Notes: a model not told the origin generated them from the letters alone. Counted from the stretch's first letter, positions 18,251 to 28,221 are shown. The stretch is DNA of 64,000 nt from Sulfitobacter litoralis (GCF_900103185.1 NZ_FNJD01000012.1:1-64000); one strand, 5' to 3'. Translations and numbers: made by a program.

Positions 18251-18709
18251 ATGCTACAAGAACTAAAACGCGCTTGGGAGGGCATGATCCTCCCCATCTG
18301 GCGCCGCCCGAAACGTATTCAGGTCGCCGCATTGTGCTACCGCGAAACACCCGATGGCAAAGAGGTGCTGATGATCACAAGTCGGGATACCGGCCGCTGG
18401 ATCGTGCCGAAAGGCTGGCCGATCGATGGGCTGGACGGCGCTGGCGCTGCCCTGCGCGAAGCGTGGGAAGAAGCCGGCGTATCCAAGGCCGATATCGAGT
18501 CCGAGCCGATGGGGTATTACGATTACGACAAAGGCCTGTCCGAGGGTCTCACCACGCCCGTGATCGCTCAGGTCTATCTGACGCGTGTGCGCCACATCGA
18601 GGATGAATACCCCGAGGTCGACGTCCGCACGCGCCGCTGGATGCCCCCGAAAGAAGCAGCAGAACTGGTTGCAGAACCCGATCTTCGGGAAATCCTTCTG
18701 AAACTATAG
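18251..18709 (+). CDS. Nudix hydrolase
   Basis: A 152-residue Nudix enzyme resembling diphosphoinositol-polyphosphate-type members. The box runs from G55 to V77 with REAWEEAGV intact (metal-binding E73, E74), but the first conserved Glu of the Gx5Ex7REUxEExGU pattern is Leu at 61. An N-terminal Trp-rich stretch (PIWRRPKRIQVAAL) and WIVPKGWPIDG are characteristic. Substrate unknown. It precedes the phosphate transporter on the same strand by about 70 bases, a suggestive pairing for phosphate-containing substrates. Confidence 0.85.
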   Translation: MLQELKRAWEGMILPIWRRPKRIQVAALCYRETPDGKEVLMITSRDTGRWIVPKGWPIDGLDGAGAALREAWEEAGVSKADIESEPMGYYDYDKGLSEGLTTPVIAQVYLTRVRHIEDEYPEVDVRTRRWMPPKEAAELVAEPDLREILLKL

Positions 18710-18778
18710 CCGCTCTGCGGCCTTGCGTAACCTTTTTCGCTGTGCCACGAGCGCATGGTTCAAGAGAATGAGGCAGCA

Positions 18779-20260
18779 ATGACCGACGGACCCAAAGGCC
18801 AACAGTGGAAAACACTGGATTCTGACCTGAACCGCATCTCGCGGGTGGAACAAGCAACGACGTATGTCGCGCGGCCTATGGTCGGACTTGGCATTGCGCT
18901 TGCCTTTATCGTCTTGGCGGCACTGGTCGCCGGCCTCTTCCTCGGTGCGCAGCCGTCGAACTTTGTGGTGATCGCCGCGGCGGCCTTCGGGGCCTATATG
19001 GCTGTGAACATCGGTGCCAATGATGTGGCCAACAACATGGGCCCCGCCGTCGGTGCCAAAGCGCTAAGCATGGGCGGTGCGATTGTCATCGCTGCGATCT
19101 GCGAAAGCGCGGGTGCATTGCTGGCGGGCGGCGACGTTGTATCGACCATCTCGAAGGGGATCATCGATCCCGCGTCGGTCGCAGATTCTCAAGTGTTCAT
19201 CTGGGCGATGATGGCCGCGCTGATTTCATCCGCGCTTTGGGTCAACCTGGCGACATGGGTGGGCGCGCCTGTATCGACCACACACTCTGTCGTGGGGGGG
19301 GTTATGGGCGCGGGCATCGCGGCTGCGGGGATGGCAGCCGTCAACTGGCCTTCCATGAGCATGATCGCCGCCAGCTGGATCATCTCGCCCGTGCTAGGTG
19401 GCGCTGTCGCGGCGATGTTCCTCGCGCTGATCAAGTCGCAAATCCTATACCAAGAAGACAAGATCGCCGCGTCGCGCCGGTGGGTGCCGATCCTGATCGG
19501 GGTCATGTCCGGCGTTTTCGCCACTTATCTGGCCCTCAAAGGCCTTAAGAAGATCATCGAGATCAATATGGGCTCTGCCCTGCTGATCGGTCTGGCCTGC
19601 GGTGTTCTGGCCTATGCCATTTCCTACCCCGCGATCCGCCGCGCCTCCGAGGGGATGGAGAACCGCAACAAATCCGTCAAAGTGTTGTTCGGCCTGCCGC
19701 TGGTGTTCTCTGCCGCGCTGCTGAGCTTTGCGCATGGGGCCAATGATGTGGCCAACGCGGTCGGGCCACTTGCCGCGATCGTTCACGCCTCTGAATTTGG
19801 CGGCTTCGAGGCGAAGGTCTCTATCCCGATGTGGGTGATGGTGATCGGGGCCTTCGGGATTTCCTTTGGTCTGTTCCTGTTCGGACCCAAGCTGATCCGC
19901 ATGGTAGGCAGCCAGATCACCAAGCTGAACCCGATGCGCGCCTATTGCGTAGCACTATCCGCAGCAATCACCGTGATCATCGCCTCGTGGTTGGGTCTGC
20001 CCGTCAGCTCTACCCATATCGCAGTGGGTGGCGTTTTTGGTGTGGGCTTCTACCGCGAATGGCATATGGAACGCCGCCTGCGTCGCCCCGGCGCCAAAGC
20101 GGGTGAGGTGAAACGCATCGCCGTAGAGGAACGCCGCCGCCGCAAATTGGTGCGCCGGTCCCACTTTATGACCATCGTAGCCGCATGGGTTATTACCGTG
20201 CCTGCCGCGGCGACCATGTCAGCGATGATCTTTCTGGGGCTGAACGCGCTGGTGAACTAA
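18779..20260 (+). CDS. pit: Inorganic phosphate transporter, PiT family
   Basis: A 493-residue membrane protein that imports phosphate, usually as a metal-phosphate complex with H+ or Na+. The duplicated PiT signature is visible as GANDVANNMGPAVGAKAL and GANDVANAVGPLAAI, with GxPVSTTH (GAPVSTTHSVVG) and GLPVSSTHIAVGG. About eleven membrane segments and a charged loop near residues 425-450 (RRxRRP). The ATG at 18779 follows GAGG. No PhoU-like partner adjoins it. Confidence 0.93.
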   Translation: MTDGPKGQQWKTLDSDLNRISRVEQATTYVARPMVGLGIALAFIVLAALVAGLFLGAQPSNFVVIAAAAFGAYMAVNIGANDVANNMGPAVGAKALSMGGAIVIAAICESAGALLAGGDVVSTISKGIIDPASVADSQVFIWAMMAALISSALWVNLATWVGAPVSTTHSVVGGVMGAGIAAAGMAAVNWPSMSMIAASWIISPVLGGAVAAMFLALIKSQILYQEDKIAASRRWVPILIGVMSGVFATYLALKGLKKIIEINMGSALLIGLACGVLAYAISYPAIRRASEGMENRNKSVKVLFGLPLVFSAALLSFAHGANDVANAVGPLAAIVHASEFGGFEAKVSIPMWVMVIGAFGISFGLFLFGPKLIRMVGSQITKLNPMRAYCVALSAAITVIIASWLGLPVSSTHIAVGGVFGVGFYREWHMERRLRRPGAKAGEVKRIAVEERRRRKLVRRSHFMTIVAAWVITVPAAATMSAMIFLGLNALVN

Positions 20261-20286
20261 GTCCCCGTGCGACGTCGCCTTGGCGG

Positions 20287-21285
20287 CTAGCGCAGATCGG
20301 ACGGGGTAAGGTTTGGCAGCCCCGACCCGTGCGCCTGCGCCTCTTTCACCAGATCGCGCACGCGCTGGCATAGCGGCGTGGCGACGCCTTCCTGCGCCCC
20401 CATCGCGATGATCCGCCCCTGCAGCGCGTCGATTTCGGTCGGTTTGCCCGCCTCAAGGTCATACGACATCGACGTCCGCGCCATCGGGTCAATCGTCAGC
20501 ATCCTGGCCGCGACGCGCGAAAACAGGGGTGTGGGCAAGCGGAGCACCCGAGGGATCAACCGTGCAGGCAGCGGCGTCGAGGACGCGGGGTAGATACCGT
20601 GGGCTTTCAAGACAGCAAGCGCCTCGGCCATCTGCGCGGCCATGACGCGGCGCCAGCGCCGGTCAAGCAGTTGTTCTTGCAACGTCAACCCAGACAGGGC
20701 GTTCAGACCATTGTTCAGGTTCAGCAGCAGCTTGCCCCATTGTACACCATTAATCGCCCCCGTTCCGATCATGCGCAGTCCCGGCACCGACAGGTACCCC
20801 GACAGCGGCATCCGGCCTGTCTGGACAACAATATCGCCGCTTGTCGCACGGTGATACCGCCCGTCCCCATGGGGCACGACGTTGAACGGGACCATGCCAG
20901 CGCGCACATCATGCAGCGGCAGGGCCTCGCGCAGGATCTCTGCCGCGTCGAGACCGTTTTGCAGGCTCAGCACGGTGGACAGCGCAGGGGTGTGCTGAGC
21001 GATCAAACGGGCCATGCCCGCCGTATCGTCAGTCTTGACCGTGACCAGCACAATGCCCGCCCCCGCCAGACAGGCAGGGTCTTGGGACAGGGTCAGCTTT
21101 GACGCCGGCACATGTTCATCCAGCCCGTCGAAGCCCGTCAGACGCAGGCCATGCTTGCGGATCTGACCGGAAACGAGCGGGCGTACCAGCAGCGTTACGT
21201 CGTGCCCGTGGGCGGCCAGCATGCCACCTACAAAGCAACCAATCGCCCCCGCACCTGCGACAACGATCGGCCGCCGGTCGGTCAT
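20287..21285 (-). CDS. panE: 2-dehydropantoate 2-reductase
   Basis: A 332-residue NADPH-dependent ketopantoate reductase of the PanE/ApbA family, a step to pantothenate and CoA. The dinucleotide motif is GAGAIG near the N-terminus (11-16), and the catalytic lysine lies in [16 protein letters not shown] overlaps the argF stop (ATGA), so it is translated with the arginine genes. Other pantothenate genes are not in the window. The family also contains related reductases, so the exact substrate is likely but not certain. Confidence 0.85.
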   Translation of the reverse strand: MTDRRPIVVAGAGAIGCFVGGMLAAHGHDVTLLVRPLVSGQIRKHGLRLTGFDGLDEHVPASKLTLSQDPACLAGAGIVLVTVKTDDTAGMARLIAQHTPALSTVLSLQNGLDAAEILREALPLHDVRAGMVPFNVVPHGDGRYHRATSGDIVVQTGRMPLSGYLSVPGLRMIGTGAINGVQWGKLLLNLNNGLNALSGLTLQEQLLDRRWRRVMAAQMAEALAVLKAHGIYPASSTPLPARLIPRVLRLPTPLFSRVAARMLTIDPMARTSMSYDLEAGKPTEIDALQGRIIAMGAQEGVATPLCQRVRDLVKEAQAHGSGLPNLTPSDLR

Positions 21286-22187
21286 TTCCCCAAGCACCAG
21301 CGCATGACGGATTTCTGCGCGTGCAGACGGTTTTCAGCCTCGTCAAAGATAACCGAGCTCGGGCCGTCCATGACAGAGCTTGTGACCTCGTCATCGCGGT
21401 GCGCTGGCAGACAGTGCATGAACAGCGCGTCGGGCTTTGCTTTGGCCATCAGCGCGTCATTCACCTGATAGCCGCGCAGCTGGTTGTGTCGACGTTCGCG
21501 CGCCGATTGCGGGTCATGCATCGACACCCATGTGTCTGTCACGACCAGATCCGCGCCCTCTACCGCTTTGTTCGGGTCACGCTCGGTGGTGTAAAGGCCA
21601 TTCAGCGCGCCCTCGGGGTCCAGCGTCTGCGGGCCGGTAAACACAAGTTCGAAATCAAAGGCTTTGGCCGCATGGGCGAAGCTGGCAAAAACGTTATTGC
21701 CGTCACCGGACCAGACCACCTTTTTGCCCTTGATCGGGCCGTTATGCTCTTCGAAGGTCATAATATCGGCCATGATCTGGCACGGATGCGTGCGGTTGGT
21801 CAGACCGTTGATCACCGGCACAGAGGCGTATTCCGCCATTTCCAGCAGGGTCGCCTCTTCAAAGGTGCGAATCATGATCAGATCAACATAGCGGCTGAGC
21901 ACGCGTGCCGTATCGGCGATGGTCTCGCCGTGGCCCAGCTGCATATCCGCGCCGGATAGCACCATCGTCTGCCCGCCCATCTGACGCACGCCCACGTCAA
22001 AGCTGACCCGTGTCCGTGTCGAGGGTTTTTCGAAGATCAACGCGACCATGTGATCCTTGAGCGGCTGGTCATCATCCGGTGCACCGCGCGGACGACCCAG
22101 GCGGGACGCTTTCATCGTGGCGGCGTTGTCGATGATGCTGCGCAGATCAGCCGGGTCGGTTTGGTGAATGTCGAGAAAATGTTTCAT
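21282..22187 (-). CDS. argF: Ornithine carbamoyltransferase
   Basis: A 301-residue enzyme that makes citrulline from ornithine and carbamoyl phosphate in arginine synthesis. The carbamoyl-phosphate loop is STRTR (56-60), [11 protein letters not shown] follows near 125, and the catalytic cysteine is C259 in HCLPAHR. It sits 77 bases after argD and overlaps panE. The gap to argD holds a GC-rich palindrome. Confidence 0.96.
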   Translation of the reverse strand: MKHFLDIHQTDPADLRSIIDNAATMKASRLGRPRGAPDDDQPLKDHMVALIFEKPSTRTRVSFDVGVRQMGGQTMVLSGADMQLGHGETIADTARVLSRYVDLIMIRTFEEATLLEMAEYASVPVINGLTNRTHPCQIMADIMTFEEHNGPIKGKKVVWSGDGNNVFASFAHAAKAFDFELVFTGPQTLDPEGALNGLYTTERDPNKAVEGADLVVTDTWVSMHDPQSARERRHNQLRGYQVNDALMAKAKPDALFMHCLPAHRDDEVTSSVMDGPSSVIFDEAENRLHAQKSVMRWCLGK

Positions 22188-22215
22188 AGGTATTCTTTAA
22201 TTTTTTGGGAAGTTA

Positions 22216-22257
22216 GGGGGGCCAGCCCCCCCGGCCCCCCGGAGTTTAAAAGGCAAA
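22216..22257. repeat. GC-rich palindromic intergenic repeat, copy A
   Basis: GGGGGGCCAGCCCCCC followed by CCCCCCGGAGTTTAAAAGGC and AAAATGAAG. It shares both the palindrome and the CCCCCGGAGTTTA...GGCAAAATGAAG tail with the copy near 53.9 kb. It lies between argF and argD and might act as an RNA hairpin stabilising or attenuating the transcript. Confidence 0.6.
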
Positions 22258-22264
22258 ATGAAGG

Positions 22265-23440
22265 TTAGCCGGCAGCAAGGCTGCTGGCGGCCTGATCAAG
22301 GCGGGAGACGGCCTCTGCGATGTCTTCATCGGTGATATTGAGAGGGGGCAGTAAGCGGATCACGTTGTCCGCCGCCGGTACAGTGATGACTTCGTGGCGG
22401 TAGCCCGCCGCGACAACGTCGCTGTTGGTGGCGATGCATTTCAGGCCCAGCATCAGCCCGCTCCCGCGCACGCTTTCGAAAACATCGGGATGGCTGGCGA
22501 CCAACCCTTCAAGCTTTTGCCGCATCAGGCCGGCCTTGCGGTTCACATCGTCAAGAAAGGCGTCTGTGCCGATGATGTTGACCACCGCATTGCCCACGGC
22601 ACAGCCCAGCGGGTTGCCACCATAGGTCGACCCGTGGGTGCCCGCCGTCATGCCAGAGGCTGCGGTTTCTGTGGCCAGCACCGCGCCCAGAGGGAAGCCG
22701 CCGCCGATGCCTTTGGCGACCATCATGATGTCGGGTGTGACCCCTGCCCATTCGTGAGCGAACATCTTGCCAGTCCGGCCCACGCCGCATTGTACCTCAT
22801 CAAAGATCAGCAACAGACCGTTTGCTTCGCACAGCGCGCGCATCTGCTTGAGATCAGCATCGGGAACCGGACGGATACCGCCCTCGCCCTGAACCGGTTC
22901 GATCATTATGGCGGCTGTGGTATCGGTGATCGCCGCGCCAAGCGCCTCCATATCCCCAAATTCGATATGTTTGAAACCGGGGAGCAGCGGGCCGAAGCCT
23001 TTGGTCATTTTCTCGGATCCTGCCGCCGCGATCCCGGCAGATGACCGCCCGTGGAACGCGCCCGAGAAGGTGATGATCTCGGTGCGTTCAGGCTGGTCCT
23101 TGTCGTAGAAATACTTGCGCGCCATCTTGACCGCCAGCTCGCAGGCCTCGGTGCCGGAGTTGGTGAAAAACACCGTATCGGCAAAGCTGAGCGCGACCAG
23201 CCGGTCGGCCAGTTCCTGTTGCTGGGGGATCTCGTAGAGGTTCGAGGTATGCCAAAGCTGCCCCGCCTGTTCGGTCAGCGCCGCCACCAGCGCGGGGTGC
23301 GCATGGCCAAGCGCGTTCACCGCGATGCCTGCGCCCAGATCCAGAAATCGGCGACCGTCCTGTTCAATCAACCACGAGCCTTCGCCTTTGACAAAGCTCA
23401 GGGGGGCACGGGAATAGGTCGGCAGAACAGATGGGAACAT
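22265..23440 (-). CDS. argD: Acetylornithine/succinyldiaminopimelate aminotransferase
   Basis: A 391-residue class III PLP aminotransferase of arginine (and often lysine) synthesis. The PLP lysine is in MMVAKGIGGG, preceded by IFDEVQCGVGRTG. The start at 23440 (MFPSVLPTYSR) has AAGGATG eight bases upstream; an ATG at 23449 would sit on that site. First gene of argD-argF-panE. Confidence 0.95.
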   Translation of the reverse strand: MFPSVLPTYSRAPLSFVKGEGSWLIEQDGRRFLDLGAGIAVNALGHAHPALVAALTEQAGQLWHTSNLYEIPQQQELADRLVALSFADTVFFTNSGTEACELAVKMARKYFYDKDQPERTEIITFSGAFHGRSSAGIAAAGSEKMTKGFGPLLPGFKHIEFGDMEALGAAITDTTAAIMIEPVQGEGGIRPVPDADLKQMRALCEANGLLLIFDEVQCGVGRTGKMFAHEWAGVTPDIMMVAKGIGGGFPLGAVLATETAASGMTAGTHGSTYGGNPLGCAVGNAVVNIIGTDAFLDDVNRKAGLMRQKLEGLVASHPDVFESVRGSGLMLGLKCIATNSDVVAAGYRHEVITVPAADNVIRLLPPLNITDEDIAEAVSRLDQAASSLAAG

Positions 23441-23870
23441 CAGGATCATCCTTATAGGTTGGCCGCATCAAAGGCACAAAAGGCCATGAGTGACGGAGAG
23501 GGTCAATATGATTTGAAGGGGAGCGACGCACTTTATGTCGCAAATGATCAAAGCCGCGCCCCGTGTCGGGGGCCGGTGCCGCCAATTAGCCTTGGCGTCG
23601 TCGTAAAGAAGATGTTGAACGGTTGATCATGTCATTTGCATAGGCAGATTTTTACATCTTGCAAAGCAAAAACATGCCCGTGATGGCCGCAAACCGTGGC
23701 GCGGGCTGTGCTGCAGGTCTTTTGCTGTGGTTTTAAAGGAGCGTTTGCCGCCGCTGCCGCCCCAATTGCCCGTTCCCGCCTTGCACCCAAGCTGTCAGTG
23801 ATTAGTATAGGGACTTGAGATTTTTCCAAGGCGGTCCTGAGAAGGGCCGCTTGTTAGCTAAGGACGCCAA
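23441..23870. promoter_or_regulatory. Divergent intergenic region argD/gcrA
   Basis: About 430 bases with no convincing gene; a minus-strand frame at 23632-23829 has poor composition. Just before gcrA, TTGCAC (near 23780) and a TAGTATA-like box 17 bases on form a plausible sigma-70 promoter. The region should contain the promoters of argD and gcrA. Confidence 0.35.
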
Positions 23871-24467
23871 ATGTCTTGGACCGATGACCGCGTAGAGATC
23901 CTGAAGAAAATGTGGGGCGAGGGCCAATCCGCAAGCCAGATTGCAAAGGAGTTGGGCGGCGTGACCCGCAATGCCGTAATCGGCAAGGTGCATCGTTTGG
24001 GCCTGTCTAACCGGACCGCAACCGCTGCGCCCGCGGCCGCCCCTGCTACCGCCGCAAAGCCCGAAGCCAAGGCCAAGCCAGCAGCCAAACCTGCTGCCGC
24101 TAAGCCAAAGGCAGAACCTGCCCCTGAAGCGGCAGAGCCCGAAGCAGTAGAGGCCGTTCCAGCAGTCCGCCCCAACCTGCCCGCGCGTGCCAAGATCATT
24201 CCCGCAGGCCAGCCCTTGCCGCCGCAGCCTTCCGCGAACGAGATCAGCCCCGAAGCGCTTGCCAAAGTAAGCGAGGTCGAGAAAAAGTCGAAGAAGATCG
24301 GCCTGATGGACCTGACGGAGCGGACCTGCAAATGGCCCGTCGGCGACCCTGCAACGGATGATTTCTGGTTCTGCGGCCTGCCTGTGCAGCAAGGCAAGCC
24401 CTATTGCGAGGCCCACGTCGGCGTGGCCTTCCAACCGATGAGCGCACGGCGCGACCGCCGCCGCTAA
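23871..24467 (+). CDS. gcrA: Cell-cycle regulator GcrA
   Basis: A 198-residue GcrA, the alphaproteobacterial sigma-70-associated activator that works at methylated GANTC sites. Residues 1-46 are the conserved DNA-binding head (MSWTDDRVEILKKMW, then NAVIGKVHRLGLSNR). Residues 48-105 are an Ala/Pro/Lys-rich linker, and the C-terminus has the conserved CKWPxGDP...FxFCG block (CKWPVGDPATDDFWFCGL) that contacts RNA polymerase sigma. A strong terminator follows. Confidence 0.96.
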   Translation: MSWTDDRVEILKKMWGEGQSASQIAKELGGVTRNAVIGKVHRLGLSNRTATAAPAAAPATAAKPEAKAKPAAKPAAAKPKAEPAPEAAEPEAVEAVPAVRPNLPARAKIIPAGQPLPPQPSANEISPEALAKVSEVEKKSKKIGLMDLTERTCKWPVGDPATDDFWFCGLPVQQGKPYCEAHVGVAFQPMSARRDRRR

Positions 24468-24504
24468 GCCGCCAGTAAGCCGCCGCGGACAAGCAGAGCA
24501 ACGG

Positions 24505-24533
24505 AAGGCCAGACAGCGATGTCTGGCCTTTTT
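24505..24533 (+). terminator. Rho-independent terminator of gcrA
   Basis: AAGGCCAGACA, loop GCGA, TGTCTGGCCTT and a run of T. Perfect 11-bp stem, 38 bases after the gcrA stop. Confidence 0.9.
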
Positions 24534-24537
24534 CGCA

Positions 24538-24975
24538 TCAACGCGTCGGCGCAGTGGGCGGATCATCCCTGCCCGGCTCTGCCGGATTATCAGAGAACAA
24601 CGCGATTTTGTTGCCTTGGGGGTCACGCAGGTAGCTGACGTAGAAGCGCGGACCATAGGTGGCGCGAAACCCCGGCTGGCCCTCATCGCTGCCGCCAGCG
24701 GCCAGCGCTGCGGCGTGTAACACGCGCACCTGCGCCTGGCTGGTTGCTTCGAACGCGATCATGGACCCGTTGCCAGCAGAAGCCGGCGCGCCATTATAGG
24801 TCGGTTTGACGTAGAAATCTGGCATGGCCGCGGGCTGCCCCGCAGCCTGCGACAGCACAAAGCTCAAGCCCTCGGGACCTTCGGTCAGCGCATAGCCCAA
24901 GGCTGGCAGGAAAGCGGTATAGAAGCGTTTGGCATGTGCTAGGTCGTCGGCCCCGACGGTGACATAAGCGATCAT
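24538..24975 (-). CDS. VOC-family (glyoxalase-fold) protein
   Basis: A 145-residue vicinal-oxygen-chelate protein. It begins MIAYVTVGADDLAHAKRFY and ends with YVSYLRDPQGNKIALF, the usual start and end of a single glyoxalase/bleomycin-resistance-type module; two such modules pair in a dimer. Substrate unknown. It is the last gene of the long minus-strand run from ctaC and follows the RimJ-like gene by 6 bases. Confidence 0.85.
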   Translation of the reverse strand: MIAYVTVGADDLAHAKRFYTAFLPALGYALTEGPEGLSFVLSQAAGQPAAMPDFYVKPTYNGAPASAGNGSMIAFEATSQAQVRVLHAAALAAGGSDEGQPGFRATYGPRFYVSYLRDPQGNKIALFSDNPAEPGRDDPPTAPTR

Positions 24976-24981
24976 AGCCCC

Positions 24982-25566
24982 CTACCCCGCTGCGGTCTTG
25001 CCCCGACGGTCCCCGCGCAGCTGCGCATAAAGCACATGGGTCCGCCAGCGCCCGTCGATTTGCAGATAGCTTTGCGCGACACCTTCGTATTTAAAACCGG
25101 TCTTTTCCAGCAACCCGCGCGAGGCGATGTTCTCGGGCAGGCAGGCGGCCTCGACCCGGCTGATGTCCAGACGGGTGAACGCGTGATGCACGGACGCCTC
25201 TATAGCTTCGCGCATATAGCCACGGCGGGCGAATTGTTCGCCGGTCCAATACCCCAATGTCCCCGCCTGCGCCGGACCCCGGCGAATGTTATCAAGCGTG
25301 ATCGCACCGATCAGCATGTTGTCTTTGCGCCGGATCAGGAACAACGGCAGCGCCGTGCCCGCAGAGACAGACCGGTTGGCCCAGTACACACGATTGGTAA
25401 ACGCCTTGCGCGACAGGTGGTCTGGTGCCCAAGACGGCTCCCACGGTGAAAGATAGGTGCTGCTGTCCGACCGCAAGGTTGCCCAAGGGCGGAAGTCAGC
25501 ATGCACCGGCGGGCGCAACGTCAGCCTTTCGGTTTCAATGGCCAGCTTTCGTTTCAGCAGTTGCAT
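24982..25566 (-). CDS. RimJ/RimL-type GNAT N-acetyltransferase
   Basis: A 194-residue GNAT protein of the family that acetylates the N-terminal alanine of ribosomal proteins S5 or L12. ETERLTLRPPVHADF and the acetyl-CoA loop (GEQFARRGYMREAI), then NIASRGLLEKTGF, are the diagnostic blocks. ATG overlaps the stop of the M16 protease gene (TGATG). The exact target is unproven. Confidence 0.87.
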   Translation of the reverse strand: MQLLKRKLAIETERLTLRPPVHADFRPWATLRSDSSTYLSPWEPSWAPDHLSRKAFTNRVYWANRSVSAGTALPLFLIRRKDNMLIGAITLDNIRRGPAQAGTLGYWTGEQFARRGYMREAIEASVHHAFTRLDISRVEAACLPENIASRGLLEKTGFKYEGVAQSYLQIDGRWRTHVLYAQLRGDRRGKTAAG

Positions 25567-26828
25567 CAGGCAGCGCGACGCTCCTGCAGCTCTTCCAAAG
25601 TGGGGGCCCCATCCACCGGACCATAAAGCGCCAGAGCGGCAGGTGCGCTTGCAGCCATGTTCTGGGCAAAATCACGCACGTCACCGGTGGTCACGGCATC
25701 AATCTGTGCGATGGTTTCTTCCAGCGGAGGCACGCGGTCCCAAATCTGGATCAGGCGCGCCAGTCGTTCGGCACGGTTTGACGGGCTTTCCAGCCCCATC
25801 AGCAGCCCTGCTTTCATCTGTGCCCGTGCCCGCGCGACCTCGGCTGGGGACATGTCAGAGGCAGCACGCTTCATCTCGTCAATGGTGATGCCGGCCAGTT
25901 CGGGTAGCTGTTCGCCACTTGTGCCGGCATAGACCGTCATCATGCCTGTATCGGCATAGGCCCCTGCCTGCGCAAAAATCGTATAGCATAGCCCGCGATT
26001 CTCGCGGACCTCTTGGAACAGGCGGCTCGACATGCCGCCCCCGAGCGCGGAGGCATAGATTTGCGCGACATAGATATCATCAGCGCGGTAGCCGGGGGCC
26101 TCGAAACCGAGGGCGAAATGCGCTTGCTCTAGCGGTTTCAACTGGCGCACTTCGCCGCCGCTGAACTTGGCCGCGTCGACGTCGAACAAGGGTTTGGGTG
26201 GCATATCACCAAACAGCTGTTCGGCCAGACGCACGATCTCATCATGATCGACGGCACCGGCTGCGGCGAGGATCATCTGGTCGGGACCGTAGTGCTGGCT
26301 GATAAAGCCTGACAGGTCCTCGCGGGTGAAGTTCGACACGCGCTCGGACGGGCCAAGAATGGTGCGTCCGATGGGCTGGTTGGGATAGGCCTTTTCCTGC
26401 AACCAATCGAAAATCACGTCGTCCGGCGTGTCTAGCGCTTGGCCGATCTCTTGCAGGATCACGCCGCGCTCTACCTCTATCTCACCGTTATCAAGCACCG
26501 GATTGCGCAGGATATCCGCGATCACATCCAGCCCCAGCGACACGTCGTTTTCCAGCACGCGCACGTAGTACGCCGTCACTTCACGCGAGGTATAGGCGTT
26601 GATATAGCCGCCCACATCCTCGATCGCTTCGGCGATCTGCAACGACGTTCGCTTGGCCGTGCCTTTGAATGCCATATGCTCAAGAAAATGCGCGATCCCG
26701 TTTTGCGTGGCCGTTTCATGCCGCGCACCCGCCGAGACCCAAACCCCGATAGACGCCGACGCGAGCCCCGGCATATGTTCGGTTACAATGCGAAAGCCGT
26801 TGGACAGGCGGTGTTGTTGCAAGCTCAC
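25566..26828 (-). CDS. M16-family zinc peptidase (processing peptidase-like)
   Basis: A 420-residue M16B metalloprotease related to the mitochondrial processing peptidase beta subunit. The inverted zinc motif is HFLEH (47-51), with the distal glutamate in EIEVERGVILQEI. The glycine-rich EVRENRGLCYTIFAQ block follows. It probably degrades peptides or cleaves presequence-like substrates in the periplasm or cytoplasm; no signal peptide is evident. ATG overlaps the thrC stop by four bases. This thrC-protease pair is embedded in the oxidase run. Confidence 0.92.
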   Translation of the reverse strand: MSLQQHRLSNGFRIVTEHMPGLASASIGVWVSAGARHETATQNGIAHFLEHMAFKGTAKRTSLQIAEAIEDVGGYINAYTSREVTAYYVRVLENDVSLGLDVIADILRNPVLDNGEIEVERGVILQEIGQALDTPDDVIFDWLQEKAYPNQPIGRTILGPSERVSNFTREDLSGFISQHYGPDQMILAAAGAVDHDEIVRLAEQLFGDMPPKPLFDVDAAKFSGGEVRQLKPLEQAHFALGFEAPGYRADDIYVAQIYASALGGGMSSRLFQEVRENRGLCYTIFAQAGAYADTGMMTVYAGTSGEQLPELAGITIDEMKRAASDMSPAEVARARAQMKAGLLMGLESPSNRAERLARLIQIWDRVPPLEETIAQIDAVTTGDVRDFAQNMAASAPAALALYGPVDGAPTLEELQERRAA

Positions 26829-28213
26829 TGAGCAATGCCCCCTTTGATAATGTCTTTGAGCGCCTCAAGATCGTTCGGCACGCGGGTTACGCGTTCTTCG
26901 CGGTCAAACAGATCAGCCATGTGTTCCGGCAGCGGCGGGCGCACCCCAGTGGCGGCTTCGACGGCATCGGGGAACTTGGCCGGATGCGCAGTGGCCAGCG
27001 TGATCATCGGCGTCGCGGGATCGCGCAATGCGGCCCCCACGCGCACACCGATGGCGGAATGCGGACACAGCAGCTCGTTTGTGTCGGCGTACAAAGCCTT
27101 GATCGTTTCGCTGGTTTCGTCTTCGGAAACGCGGCCCGATTTATAGGTGTTCTGTAGATCGCGCAGGGCGTTGTCGCCGACGTCAAACCCGCCCTTGGCC
27201 AGATCGTCCATCAGGGTGTTGATTGCGTCACTGTCCTGCCCATAGGCAAAATACAACGCGCGCTCAAAGTTTGAGCTCACCTGAATATCCATCGACGGGC
27301 TGATCGAGGCATGAACCTCGCCCTTCTGGTATCCACCCGTGGTCAGGCAGCGGTGCAGAATATCGTTCTGGTTTGTGGCGACAACCAGATCAGCAATCGG
27401 CAGGCCCATTTCACGCGCGATATAGCCCGCGAAGATATCGCCAAAGTTGCCCGTAGGCACGGTAAAGCTGACTTTGCGGTCCAGCGCGCCCATGGCGAGA
27501 CCTGCAGTAAAGTAATAGACAACCTGCGCCAGCACGCGGCCCCAGTTGATGCTGTTGACCCCTGCCAGTTGCACCCCGTCGCGGAAGGTGTGGTCGTTGA
27601 ACATATCCTTCAGGCGCGCCTGACAATCGTCGAAGTCCCCATCCAGCGCCAGCGCGTGAACGTTGCTTTCTGAAGGCGTGGTCATCTGGCGCCGCTGCAC
27701 TTCGGACACCCGGCCATGGGGGAAGAGGATAAATACATCGACGTTGTCCAGCCCGCGAAACGCCTCGATTGCGGCCGATCCGGTATCGCCGGACGTCGCA
27801 CCGACGATGGTCACCCGTTCGCCCTTGCGAGATAGCACGGCCTGGAACATGTGGCCGATCAGCTGCATGGCGAAATCCTTGAACGCCAGCGTGGGGCCGT
27901 GGAACAGCTCTAGCAAGAAGTGGCCCTGTTCAAGCTGTACCAATGGGGCGCGAACGGTGTGGTTGAACCCGGCATAGGCCTTGGTGATCAGCGCCTTGAA
28001 TTCCTCGTCACTGAACGTGTCACCAACAAAGGGTTTCATCACGCGAAAGGCGACATCCTCGTAGGACATCGTGGCCATCTCGCGCAGGTCATCGGTGCTG
28101 AGTGTCGGGATCGTTTCGGGCACATACAGACCGCCGTCGCGGGCAAGGCCGGTCAGCAGCGCCTCTTCGAACGACAAAACGGGGGCGGAACCACGGGTAG
28201 AGACATAACGCAT
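26825..28213 (-). CDS. thrC: Threonine synthase
   Basis: A 462-residue PLP enzyme turning O-phosphohomoserine into threonine. The PLP lysine is K112 in PTLAFKDFAMQL, and GATSGDTGSAAIEAFRG is the phosphate-binding loop (GATSGDTGSAA). It belongs to the longer class II type. The start at 28213 (MRYVSTRG) lies 8 bases after the surf1 stop, without a clear ribosome site, which suggests coupling. The open frame to 28303 is not used. Confidence 0.95.
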   Translation of the reverse strand: MRYVSTRGSAPVLSFEEALLTGLARDGGLYVPETIPTLSTDDLREMATMSYEDVAFRVMKPFVGDTFSDEEFKALITKAYAGFNHTVRAPLVQLEQGHFLLELFHGPTLAFKDFAMQLIGHMFQAVLSRKGERVTIVGATSGDTGSAAIEAFRGLDNVDVFILFPHGRVSEVQRRQMTTPSESNVHALALDGDFDDCQARLKDMFNDHTFRDGVQLAGVNSINWGRVLAQVVYYFTAGLAMGALDRKVSFTVPTGNFGDIFAGYIAREMGLPIADLVVATNQNDILHRCLTTGGYQKGEVHASISPSMDIQVSSNFERALYFAYGQDSDAINTLMDDLAKGGFDVGDNALRDLQNTYKSGRVSEDETSETIKALYADTNELLCPHSAIGVRVGAALRDPATPMITLATAHPAKFPDAVEAATGVRPPLPEHMADLFDREERVTRVPNDLEALKDIIKGGIAQ

Positions 28214-28221
28214 AGGGTTGG

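Noticed and set aside
23632-23829. Small minus-strand ORF upstream of gcrA
   Set aside because: Composition poor, no ribosome site, and it covers the likely gcrA promoter.
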